DNA from: Gorsachius magnificus
Taxonomy: Eukaryota; Chordata; Aves; Pelecaniformes; Ardeidae
Direction: 5' to 3'
Assembly (NCBI GenBank): GCA_034008185.1
Contig: CM067085.1
Coordinates: 55,906,602-55,970,601 of the forward strand
Length of the DNA: 64,000 bases
In this document: piece by piece, positions 39,692 to 52,100 of the stretch
How the letters are laid out: each line of letters opens with the position of its first letter
Position numbering within the stretch: the stretch's first letter is position 1
The notes under the pieces: generated by a model
Seen by the model: the letters and a program-made list of their open reading frames with translations, nothing else
Database searches by the model: none
Told to the model about the DNA's origin: nothing
Translations under genes and position numbers: made by a program

Positions 39692-39721
39692 AGTTTCCCT
39701 GAATTTCTTTATAATAGTATT

Positions 39722-40112
39722 TTATACCCACTGTATCCTACCAGGTGAAAGGTCTGCAGGAAATGGAGGTGAAGACTGGAGTTTGTGTGTATGTTTTGGA
39801 ATCCCCTTCTGTTTCCAAGCAAATTCAACTTCACCTGTTTCAACTTGTCTTCCTCGAGTCTCAATAGTTCCATTACAAAGAGTTTGAGATTTCAATAATG
39901 GCTGTCCTTGTTAAGTTCAAAATTCACAATAAGGGAATCAACTAGAGAGTCCAATTCATCCAAGTTCATAAAAGGCATGGATATTTTCTGGAGAGGATTG
40001 TTTGCAGAAGTAGAAGACAAGGCAAAGAAACTGACATAGTTGTTAAAATATCCAGCTATGACACAAATCTTTTCTGCAAGGCTCCTGAGAGGGCTTGCAT
40101 TTCTGTAGGACC
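39722..40112 (-). CDS. KIF14: KIF14 terminal exon with a one-base frame slip
   Basis: The exon enters in phase through ...TCATAG and encodes family-like residues up to [16 protein letters not shown]. It then reads LNKDSHY and stops at TGA 39892-39894. A second frame, open from about 39912 to a TAA at 39722-39724, gives PLLKSQ..., KGIPK and the exact family C terminus RIQWV. Between FE and LLK there are 17 nt where the family has six codons, so one base is missing in 39899-39915. There is no GT/AG pair that could make an intron of it. Either the assembly dropped a base or this allele encodes a protein lacking about 57 C-terminal residues. Annotating only to the first stop would hide the conserved tail. 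Confidence 0.9.
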
Positions 40113-43100
40113 CTATGAAAAACAAAAGCAAGAAGAATCAACCACAGTATTTCAGAAAGAGAGACCAAGCAGCCCTCCCTCCCTCTTGCTTTACAGGTCT
40201 CCTGGAGTCCACAGCTTACTATCAAGATAGGCAATAGCCCAGCTAAATACCTTGTAATGTAGAAGAAACAATTTGACAGACTTCAGCTAGGCACTGCTCC
40301 AATTCCAAATATTTTGCAGCAATGTTAGTGCTTTTCTTTATTTCCTGATATAGAGATTCTTCTGGCAATTGAGATTCTATTTCTTTCTGTATTAATAAAG
40401 AACAGTTTAAAAAGAACCAAATACACAACAGTATATTAGCTATTAAACATGACTATTATGGATTCAGTCACATAGAACAGGCCAATGCTGAAACATAAAA
40501 TGAAAGTGATGCTAAGTCACAAAATGTAATATAGCTCCAAAAAGCAGTAAAGATTGTTGACAGAGAAAAAAAAAAGCAGTAAATGGAACTGTAAAATCCA
40601 GAAAAGGTTTGGCTCTTAGAATATAGATTAAATCATCTATCCTGGTTTTTAATTCAAAATACCGATAACTATCACTATAAGCTATTGCAGTAGTTACAAC
40701 ATAATTCCACTAGCATAACTGAACTTGAGGCTTTCAACTTAAAAGAAAACAAAGCAGGTGGTTTAGGCTGCTCATGGTAGCACAAAAAGGAGGAAGATAA
40801 GATACAAGTACCTCCGAAAATATTTTAAGTAAAATTAAAATCAAACAGTTTTGAGTGGAAATGCACTAGCCAGAAAAGTTAGTGTTCCAATCACAAGAGT
40901 GCCACAGAGACAGAAAGTGTTATCATGCAATTGTAAATATACAAAAAGTAGCTTCAATTCTTCTTCTTTGCTAAACGCATCCTTTAAATTTAAAACCCCA
41001 GGCTCAAAGCACACAGTTTGTGAAACATTTCTCTTACCTTTCTGCAATAAGAGATGTTATTTTCAAGGAATCTGGCTAATGCCACAGCATTATCCTTTAT
41101 TCGATTTTGAATCTACGAAGAAACTTTTAATTATATGGTACACTTGATTCAAGATAGAGTAAAAGTGCATTAATATTTTAGAAGGATAACAATGAACACT
41201 AGCAGAGTAATGAGAAAAATACTCAAAAGCAGAAATGTTTTCTGCAATATAACACCCAGTTTTTAAAATAAAATGTTAACTGGCAGAAAACATCATTAAC
41301 TGTATCTGCAAGGTTTTAAGTAACCCCATAATACAGGAGGATTGAATGAGCAAATTTAACTATCTTCTAAAGAAAGATCATCCTGTAATTTTTCTATCGC
41401 TGTCATTCTAAGCAGCAGGGGTAATCTCTTAGTTAACACCCTGGTGTTCTCTCCCTGACTTCACATTAGTTCCACCAACAACAAGCATATACAGGAATCC
41501 TTGAGAACATAGAACTCTGATACAGATGAACAGCATTAGCTGGAAAGCAGACTGCTCAATTCCTTTTGCTGGAAACATGAGGCATTTGGGAGTTAAGCAA
41601 GCAGATAGGAACATAAAAGATTTTGGACAGTTTCACTATTATCTGAAGTATTAAGAACGACAACAGTGAAAGTAGGAAGGAAACTTTGCTTTCCTTGAGA
41701 CAAAGCAATTTATCACTCCTTTCCAACAGATTTCAATCTTTTATCCCAGGTCATGCATTACAGACTTTTGAGTAGTAATGAATTATTTGGAAATAAGTGT
41801 TTTATATATCCCAACTCATTAAGAAGATTTTCTTATCAGCCACGGTTCTGCAAACCTCTTAACTTTGAAGAAAAAGAACAAAAATAAAAAGACATGAGGC
41901 AGAAGACAGGATTGCTCAGAGGTAAACTGTCACCTTTGGCCTTGCATGCTGTCCGTACAAAACATTTATTCAGAGGAAAAGTGGCAGAACAAGCCTATAT
42001 ATCCCAACACTGAAAAGAAGCATGTACACTGTATATACCTAGTACCTTGTGGAAGAACATTTCAATCTTTCCAAAAGAATTTCCTTAGAAGTCAACCAGG
42101 CTTTCTGTCAAAATGCCTCACCCACTAAGAAAGTGGCATATTTCCAAGGGGTACTCTAACTTGCCTACAGGAATTTTCATACAGTCACAGAAATATTTTT
42201 AACTACAGCGCCTATTCCTTATACTTGATTCTCTACTTTGCATTGCTCCCTATAGCATCATCTTCCTCACGATTTGTCACCTAAGCAACATAAGAGCAGT
42301 AAATAACAGGCTGTAGCTTAAAAAAGGCCCCTCCAGGCAAAAAACCCAAACCACCCACTACTGAACTCAGCATGTAATGAGGTCTGTTCTGCTTTAAGTG
42401 TCAAAATACACTAGACACACCAGTAATAGCATGTTTATTTCATGAAAAAACAACAACTCCCCAGAAGAACACTGACTTCAGCATATCTTGGGGGGGTGAA
42501 GCAAGCCCGCCACCTATTCAATTTGATAAAGTATAACCGCTAAACGGCTAGGGGGGTGAGGGAGCGGCACACATCTGTTTATTATGAGGTAGTAGGAATA
42601 TCTCCTCTTAAAATTACAAGAATAATTAAATTGAGGTCTTATAATGAGAGACAGAAGCTTCCCATTGATGCAATTCCTTTTCATGTTACAATAAATATGG
42701 AAGGTGACAGGAACAACTCGTTAATACAATTATAAATAATTTGCTATAACTTTCCTATAAAGTGTAATAAAGAAATTGCTCAAATTAAAATACCACTGCT
42801 ACTCATCAGCCTGGAAAGTATTTGAAGGTCAGCTGTAATTTCAGTGAATGACACAAAATCAAGCAGGACACTTTGGACTTCTGTGTTATTAAATAGCTAC
42901 TTTAACCAACCAATTGCCCTCTAAAGCGCCAAATTAAAGTGCATCAGCTTACCCCAAGCATTAAGCACATGAGAAAACTAGCTCTTAAAAGGTAACATTG
43001 AACTATTTTCATGTTTAGATAGCATGCTGGTTGGGACTAGGACTGTAAAAACAATGTATGACAAAATGAAAACTTGAAACTTTCTAATAATCTTCCTGAC

Positions 43101-46100
43101 AATAACAGTGAGTGCAGTAATAGCAGAGGTGATTACTATATACAATACAAAATAACAACTAACTTCCATGATCGTGAAGTGTTACTACGTATTAAATATG
43201 CCTTCTTATTACAAAAACTTAACAGCAGTATACAGAATACAGCCTACTTGCTCCTTTGTGCCAGTTTTCATATTCTCCCTCTCTTTCATGGTTACACTGT
43301 GAAATTTTACACAAAACGCCGATGAGGAGAAACAATTCTAAATAAAATACACTTAAATGTTCAGTCTACATATGAGTGAAAGGCTAAACACTGTAAAAAT
43401 TTCTGCAAGACTCAATATTCCCACCTACTACCCATCTCAAACCTCTGTTAGTAATTGTAACAGTATTCCTATTGATAACTTTCTAGACAGAATTACTGAA
43501 AAATAAAAGGACCTGATCAAGTGCTTCAAAGATACAGTAATTTTTAATCTTACTTTCATCTCACCTCATTTTGTGGATATTGTTTCACAAGTTCTTTCTG
43601 AACCATTCTTGCTTTCTCCTGTACAGTATCAATGAGAAACTCCAGCCCTGAGCCTACTCCATCATAAATGGCAAGTACAAAGTCCTTCTAAAATAAAGGT
43701 TCAAAACATAATTGTTAAAGGAATTTTTATGGCCTTGAAATAAAATAGATTGTCCATAGTAGGCTAGAAATATAATTTTGTTTTGAGCAAATTGTTCAGT
43801 GCTGATCTGTTCAGTCACATGCCATTCTTCAACAACAGGGACTCAGCACTTTAACCACCTTTTTCTAATCTTCATATTTCTGAAAATTTTATGTGGTACT
43901 TAATCACACATTACTGGAATAAGTATTAAATTTCAGTAAAATAGGTGAACTTGTACAATCTCAGTGCAGATACAATCCTAAAAGCACAGTATTTCTTTCT
44001 CTTTATAGGTTGGAGTTATACAGATTTGAAGCATGTTTTTTTAAGGAAAAAAAAAGGATAAGTTCCAAGGATATTAATCACATATCCATTTTCACTGTAA
44101 AAATGAAGTATTAGAAAAACTCCAAAAATACTTAATTCAGTTGATCAAGTTGTTTTATGTAACAATTTGGTTCCAAGCACAGTTAATGAGAATAAGTGTG
44201 GTGTCAATATTAAAATTACTATTTGTAATCACTATTTCTAATAAACATTTTTTCACCTGTAGACTAGTTGCAGGAATGTTGTTCTCTTCAGAAAGGGAAA
44301 TACCAGTTCTTGTGACTACCGCCAAGTGTCCTATATATTTCATTGCTTGTTTTACTGTTTGGTTTACTTTGCTCCATGCTTCTGTTACCATTGACGATAT
44401 ATCTGAAGAACACCCCTGTGAAATAAAGGCATATCACTCACTGAAGCTAGAAAGCATCTCTGGTCAAAGAGCACATGCTTTCTGTAACACAAGAGTTTGT
44501 AGCACACAATAGCTTGAGGCATTTTCAGATTTACATCTTCCTATTTCCAATGGCTTATCTACCACAGCTAAAAAACCATACCTTGCAACCACAGAGAAGA
44601 ATGGTATTATACTACACAGTTAAAAAAAACCCCTACCACCTACTCTTTACAAGGCTGCAGCATGAAGAGTAATATTTACTGGCCACTGGTTTACACATTT
44701 ATAAACAGTAGCACTTCACAATCTAAACTAGCATTTGCTCCTGTCACTGCATGTTTTATTTTCCCTTTTTATCTTTAAGAACCTATGCTATTGTCAGGGC
44801 CCAGGCACGGCAAGGTCTGCATTAGCCTGAACTAGCATATGGAAGTAGCAGTTTAGCCAGCAAAAATGAACGCTTTGCTGTTCATCTTTCTTAGGGGTGT
44901 CCATTTGTCACTGCATACATTGGACATTTAAATGTTTTTAGCAAGCCTGTAGTAAATATTGCATTAATGTATAGAACTTCTCTATACATAGACGAATTCT
45001 TTAATATACTTTACCTGCAATAGTAACTGTAAATAACCTCCCAAGTTCTTTACTTCCTGTTTTATTTCTTCATCAACTTTTATAGATCCAGGGCACTTTT
45101 GGACATTGTTAAGCCAGAGCTTAGTTAGAACCACAAGCCGGTCAAAAGCAGAGAGAATTCTGATGCTGTAGGATTGAGCAGCATGATCAAGAGAGAAAAC
45201 TACAAGAGAAGGAAATCTATCAGAAGGTGTACTTTGCAAACGAGAGTAGGAACGTTAATTCTTCTGACAGACAAGCATATGAATGCTTGTGCATCTGAAA
45301 AACAAGTCACTAGTAATGTTTACTTTAAACTGTTATGAAAATGACTTACAGTTTTCTTGACATTCTTCATCTTGCTGTTCATAGGCTTTTGAAATGGCAG
45401 AAACTTCAGAGAAAACTATAAACAAATTAGTTAGGAGACTATCTGCTATACTCTTTCCTCCTTCATGATTCTGCTCCAGTAAATCTAAAGCTGAACTTAT
45501 AGATTCTTTGCAAATTCCCGGAAGAAATGATTCGGAAAAGCCTGGGCATATGCTGGACTTATGCTGTGAACCTGTATGAGGTAAAAACAAAACATATGTG
45601 CAAGAAACTTCATAAAAGTGAGCAGTGTGTCTTTGTAATGACTTTTATATTGCTGCTTCAGCAATGTTCAACTACTCAAGATACCAAGTCAGAAAAATGT
45701 CTATATATAATATTCTACATAGTTTCTAGATTCAGTTAGTACAAAGACAAATTCCATAGTGAAATTCTTTAATGTGAATCCCTCTTTATCAACAATTGAA
45801 CCTACAGAGAGACAGAAAGTAACAAAGCCCAGCCAATCTAAAATAACTGAATGTGTAAAAATATTTGGAAAACTGAAGCATCTAGTATTTCAGAAAAAAG
45901 TTTTAAAACCTTACAAAAAGCTTGGGGGAGCCTCAGTAGTTAAATACATATGAATAACAACAACTCAAGCAAACAAAGTCTCCAAATTACTGTATTAGGA
46001 TTCAGGCAATTTGTTACATAAACTATCATCTTTCTCCAGTTAACCTGTATAGTTAAGTGCAGTAATGCTTTAGGTAAATTTCTTAAATAAGGGTCATAAG

Positions 46101-49100
46101 CACTGGTCAGGAGGTTTTTGCCTTAAGAAAGCATAATCAAAAATACAAGAAAACCTTACTATTAACAGATTGACATTATAAACTTGAAGATGATATAAAT
46201 AGGTCACTTTTTGTTTTACAACCCACATTTTTTTTAATTACTATTAGAAGTGCATATGTTTTATTACATGCAGTAGTTTCAAGTTCTCAGTATGAAATGA
46301 AAGGTGTTCTGCCATGTAATAAGTACCTGATATATAGGAAGTCTGTATATTCTGAACTGGTTGCAATTTTATCTCAGACAAACATCCAGAAATTCTCTTG
46401 TTCTTCATGAAACTTCTACTTCTAAGAAAGGATGATAGCATAAAACCATGAAAAAAAACTTTAAAAGAAAAGAATCTCCCTCCCTGTACCCACTGAAAAG
46501 TTCAATGAATATTAACAGACATCAGGCAAACAAAACTAACATCTACATTTAATTAATGGAACTCGCTAACACCAGACCTAAACCAGAGTGAAAACAAGAC
46601 AATACCGCCTATAGAATGGATCCTACTACTTTCCTCAGGCTCTTGCTACTATAGGAGTATCTTCATTCCACAGTCCTATTTTTAAGCTACTAGTTTATTA
46701 CTGGATTAGTATTATCTAGAACTTAAAAAAAAAACCCACACATTTCTTTCCTACCTGCTGGGACCATAGAAAACAGACATGGTTTGTTGGTTGTTTTTTT
46801 TTTTTTTTAAATCGTGTTTGCTGGACAGATTGAATTGCTTTTGGAAAGCCAGACAGGAGGCCTTTTTTTTCCCTTGGTAAGAAGGCAAATATTCTGTAAA
46901 GTTCTCCATTGTCAGTTAGACAAACTGACTTAGCTTCTCTGGCCTGGATCTTTAGTTGCCAGTGCCCAAGGCCAGCTCTAGATAAGAGCTGTTTGAGAAG
47001 CCTCAGCCAGCCGTGAAGCTGTTAACAAAACAGCTGGAAGGACACTCAGCAGCAGCTCCCCAACATTTCTTGGAGCTGCATTTAAGGTGAGTGTCCTGCC
47101 CTTGGTCCTGCCTGACTTTCACTGCAGTTGTTTTTTAACTACCCCTGAGCCTGGCCATATACACCATTGATCTGGACCTGCAGATTTGACTTCTCAGTTT
47201 GACCTGGGACCTTGTCACAATGGCTGTCAGGCAATTGCTGGACTGCAGGCTGACACTGCCAACTGTCCCTGGACCTAATCCAGGCTCACTGAGCCTATTT
47301 CCCAGCTTAACCTCAGCCTGCCTCATCATTACATACTTACCTGTGGATCTACACTGTTAGCTGACCCTGGTTATCATCGCCAGACCTACTCTGCTCACCT
47401 CACTCAGGTACTGTGGGACTAGGCTCTTTTTCACAAGGGCACTGCCCTGTCTGCCCTGTTATCACATTCAGCCCCAAACTGCCCTTCCCTTTTGGAACAG
47501 CCTGTCCTTCATGCTCCATGACACTACACATCAGGAGCACCGTCTTCAAGTAGCACATGGAATTCAATGTATTTCACCAGTACATGTGACTGACATCAGT
47601 TAACTTCTGTCAATGCAGCATGCAATGCTATTTCCCTTTTCCAGTGCCTTTTCTTCTTCATTGAGCTTCTATTGTTGCATTTTAAAATAGGCAGAACAAA
47701 ACCAAATATACCTGAGATTCAAGAAGACATGTTACAATACCTTCCAGAAGGCAGCATCAGACAAAAAAAGTATTCCAACATTATTCTGTCATTAAAACAG
47801 TATTTAGACTAAAAATAAAGAAACAGTTTAACCGTTGTGTTCTTTTCAGATAACTTGTTTACTTGGAACAGTCAGGAATGCTTTCCATAACTTGGTCAGA
47901 TAAACTGACCTGCTTTACAGCAGGGTCACAGTAATAATACAGGCTGCTTACCCACTAGCAAAGCTATAACTAAGGATCTGTTAGCATTTCCTTTACAAGC
48001 TACTTGCAGAAGTTTGCAATTCACCTGTAAATATTATTACAAGACTAAAACTTCAAATACAAGATCCCAGACAAGCTGTAGTTTACTGCTTAAAAAAAAC
48101 ATTTTCATATTATAGGATTGTGAAGAAAACATTAAAAGCTATACACTTCACTCTGTACTGATATGTAAATACATGGTTTAGAAAGCCTTGCACGTGTTTT
48201 GACAAAATATACTTCTAGGTTTGGAGGAACTTTTGTTCCTATTTCTCATCCATGAGGCAAGATAAAAAAAATGAACAGAAGAGAACTCATCAGCTGGCAC
48301 ACTGTATAGGGTAAGTAAGGATGGGAACAGATATCCAAGTGCCTATTCAAAATTGCTTGTGTTATTAAATACACAGGTATCTATAACCTTAACCTGCAGG
48401 TTAATTAAGAGTCACACGCTACAGACAAACATCAATTTCTGAGATAGCTTTCTAAAGAAATTTGGAACAGCCTCTAATTACCTCAAGCTATTGTCAAGTA
48501 GTCATACATAAAACCCCTTGGCTCTGATCAGGCAAACATCGCATATATGCTATTCCTGACCTCAGAAACATTGCTTTAGTGGGCATGGAATTTTTATTAG
48601 CAACATGTTGCATACTAACATACGTTTCATGTGTGAAGCTAGTAAAGCATAGTAAGGCAACATATTTAGTTTAAACTTCCCCTTCTCCTCACAAACATAC
48701 ACATAACTTTTCATTTAATCACTAAGTCTGATATTATGATATGGTAAAAGAAGAATTAATAAATAAAAGACTATGTTAGTGGCACAGAAGATATTTACAC
48801 AAATTATTTTTTGCTTTAAGAGTAGGTGAAGAAGCTACAACTTAGTATCACCTTCTTCTGGAAAGAGAGGAAACTGAGGCATCTGAAAGGTCAGGTTCCC
48901 ACTCATCAGCAGGGTCATAAAATACATCAGCAGCTTTATTGCTATCATTACCCTGAAAACAAAGAAAACACAGGGGATGAGGATGGTTAAACAGAAATAA
49001 AGTGATAATAAAGCATAAAACATATGGATGAAGACATCTTCTGCTAACAGTAGAACAGTAGTTCTAAAGTTTTGTCTTTTGTAAGGATATGTATAATCCA

Positions 49101-52100
49101 GAAGATAACTGACTGCCAGCCAACTTCAGATGTAAGTGTTTGAAAACAAACTAAAACAAGATAAACATTTAGTGAAGACACCTAGCTACCCAGCATCTGA
49201 GACACAGGAACACCAAGTACAAAACTTTTTCACAGCTCTCTCCACATGCCACAGTTATTAAAAATCTGGGCATATAATTCAAAATTTTTATTGATTTTTA
49301 AATCTGTATTTGTCTAACAGTTTTAGTAATAGTTTTCCACAGGAAATAGAATCAAGTCTGTTAATGCCAATATCCAAACCGGTTTTAGTAATAAATATGG
49401 CAATATTCTTCTGTCACTGGAAACACTTGTATATTACAGAGTTATATCATGGAGTGTTTTCTCAGTTTTTTCTAGCTTTCCTTTGATGTGTTTTTTCCTT
49501 TTTGAACAAAACATTAATTTTTTTTTCAGATATATACTCATATATGAAGAAGTTATTCTTTCAAATAAAACATAATTATTTAGTGAGATGCAATTATTTT
49601 CTAAGGAGGGGGGGAGGGGGGAGGAACATTCTGAAGTGTAAAAAGCCTTTGTATTTTTCCCTACCAGCACCTTCAGTGCTCCAACAGTTGAGACCTCTTC
49701 CTCTGCAAACTTCAAGCATGCTATTTATGCCAGAATGTGATTTGCATTCAGAAATAGCAAGCATCCAAATATTTATTCATGTATTATTTGAAGCAATTTC
49801 TACTCTTTTTTCAATACTGCTCCAGGCTAAACATGATACAGATATTGGAATGAAAAGAGTTTATATGATCAGGAGAATCACAAATTCAAGCACAGGACAA
49901 GTTAAGACAAACTGTTCTCTTAATCTAAAAATTGGTCTTATATATATATTTTTCTTTGTATATTAATCAAAAAAACCCTGAACTAGTACAGTATAAAATA
50001 CAAGATCATTAAGGTTCTACTGGATTGCTTTGGATCCTTCCTTGATGTTAACCAGCATGCTCTCATCTCCAACAACTTTCTTTCCTTTACCTTTTATTAT
50101 TTCACTGCAGTCTAAACCAATTTTCAATTCATATGGCAGAAACAAAAAAACCACCACAAATAAAATGCAACAATCAGTCCTGGACATTCGAAAATCCCAG
50201 AATACTCCATAGTCACTAAAAAAAGGAAAGTAGTAATGAAAATTAAAAAGTCAAGTTTTCTTCCAGAACAGATAAACAATTGAACAGCCAGAACAACCAC
50301 AAAGCAGTCCTTGTTTTACTACTTCACGCTCTGTACACAAAATTACCTGAATAAAGTCCTTGATTTCTACCTCTATTTCTGTGTGACAAATGTGTGTACA
50401 TGTGTTTAATTAAAAAAAAAAAATGTCTTAGTGTTTAAGATCACTTAAACAAAAAACCCCAAGATTTTCCTCCTGCATGATTATTAAAATCTTAACTTTG
50501 ACAAAATGTTATTATTGGTTTTCCTTCAGTTGTTACTGACCTCATAGAGTTCTTTCATTGCTGCTAGTTTGCATTCAAATTTCTCCAGGCTCCAGAAAGT
50601 TGCTATTCCCAGTTTGATGTTACGAATCTGCACCTGAACAGAAGACACTATTCCTGTTTTATCATCAATTTTGTCATGCCTAAGAATTTGAGAAAGTTAA
50701 AAAAAGAAAAAGACAACAAACATTATTCATATTGCAAAAAGTAAACAAGGAACTTGTAGACAGGATTATACAAAGAATAAAAATTTTATTACAAACACAG
50801 AAATTGCTGGAGACATCATGTACCTCAAAACATGCATTAGCATAGCCATTAAAATGATTTTTATGTAAAGGAAAAAAGGAATCCCTGCATTCAGAGATAG
50901 AAGTAGATATTGGCATACAAATTCCTGGCTCTCAAACTCAGGACCAAATATACGCTACAGAATTCTACTGGCAGAGTTCTTATTGAAGGATGTGAAGAGA
51001 CATCATCTGAAAAACACAATACCTACACCTACTAGAAAGTCCTAGCTTACCTGCATTTACTGTAGCTTTTTTTTTTTTTTAAGTGATAGAGAGTTTCCTC
51101 TGTGCTAATACATCTCTGCTTACAGTAAGAAGACCTGACCAATATGCAGGTCCACTTCTAGAACACTGTTCAGCTATGACTAGCAAGTAGCACAGCACAG
51201 CAAGAGATCTGTGGAGTGAAACAATTGGTCCCAAGCACTCAGTATCCACTATATGCATGTTCTGAGGTTTTTCCTTTCAACTACCTCTGTTGTGGTCCTG
51301 TGAACTGAACACCTCCTAGTGACTGGCATATATTCCCCACGTTAGTTTTGTCCAAAAGGAACGCAGTTAGTGTGCTTTAGGACCACTTTAACGTATGAAC
51401 CAAGGAAGGATGGAAATGGGCATCAGAAAATTCACCTCCAAAGCACACTCAATCCAAAATTAATCATTTGTAGACATACCTTCAAAGTCTTGACCTAAAT
51501 TCAAATTTGAAATTCACATTTCAAACTAACAAGGCTGAACTATACACTTAACTAAAGCTGGTTTGGAAAAGTGATTTATCATAATTCAATTTAACAAAAC
51601 CATGAAAAGAAAAACAAACAGCCAGCTCGCTGCACATCCAGAATCCACCCCTGAATTTATATACACACACAAAAAAATATATACCCCCTTATAATTAACT
51701 CAGATACTCACCTGGAGAAAAGAGTGTTTTTCCCCAATTCATTACTAATGGTGTTGGCCTCTTTGATCATCACAGATAGCTTCAGAGAATTCCAATTAAG
51801 TGGAACTGATAAAGAACATAGCACGTAATGATTAAGTGGATCAAACAATGTGATGCAACAACTTCAGGGTAAAAAAAAAAAAGCAAGAAAAAACCCTACA
51901 ACTAAAAACTTGAATAGAATTTAGCCAACAACAATTCTGTGACTTCCCAAAACACTGGGAAAAGAAATTACCCTCCCAGTCAAGATAACCCTTTATAAAA
52001 GGTCAGATAAAGGGTATTTCAGAAATAGAAGTGTAACACCAGACACTATATATTAGACTAATCTAAGATAGGAAACTAAACAGAATCAATTCTGTTACTC

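Larger units (their letters stand above)
39490..39721 (-). other. KIF14: KIF14 3' UTR (proposed)
   Basis: From the RIQWV stop to the first canonical AATAAA on the minus strand there is about 230 nt of AT-rich sequence. It contains a perfect 9-bp hairpin near its start and, in transcript sense, a run of 21 U at 39520-39540. The extent is inferred from the poly(A) hexamer only. Confidence 0.5.

Noticed and set aside
39892..40112. Taking the first stop of the last exon as the normal end of KIF14
   Set aside because: The displaced frame after it carries the family C terminus including RIQWV, so the stop is better explained by a missing base.
42480..42570. G-run and CCGCTAAACGG cluster in a KIF14 intron
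   Set aside because: Short GC-rich patch with no repeated structure or complement; probably a degraded repeat or chance.
44141..44512. 123-codon plus-strand open frame
   Set aside because: It overlaps KIF14 exon 23 on the opposite strand and is its shadow.
49605..49624. G-rich run (G7-A-G6) as a quadruplex
   Set aside because: Only two long G tracts with no proper loops; much weaker than the GGGA array at 57649-57663.
49502..49966. 154-codon plus-strand open frame in a KIF14 intron
   Set aside because: It lies antisense in an intron, is low in complexity and crosses a G-rich run; nothing suggests a gene.
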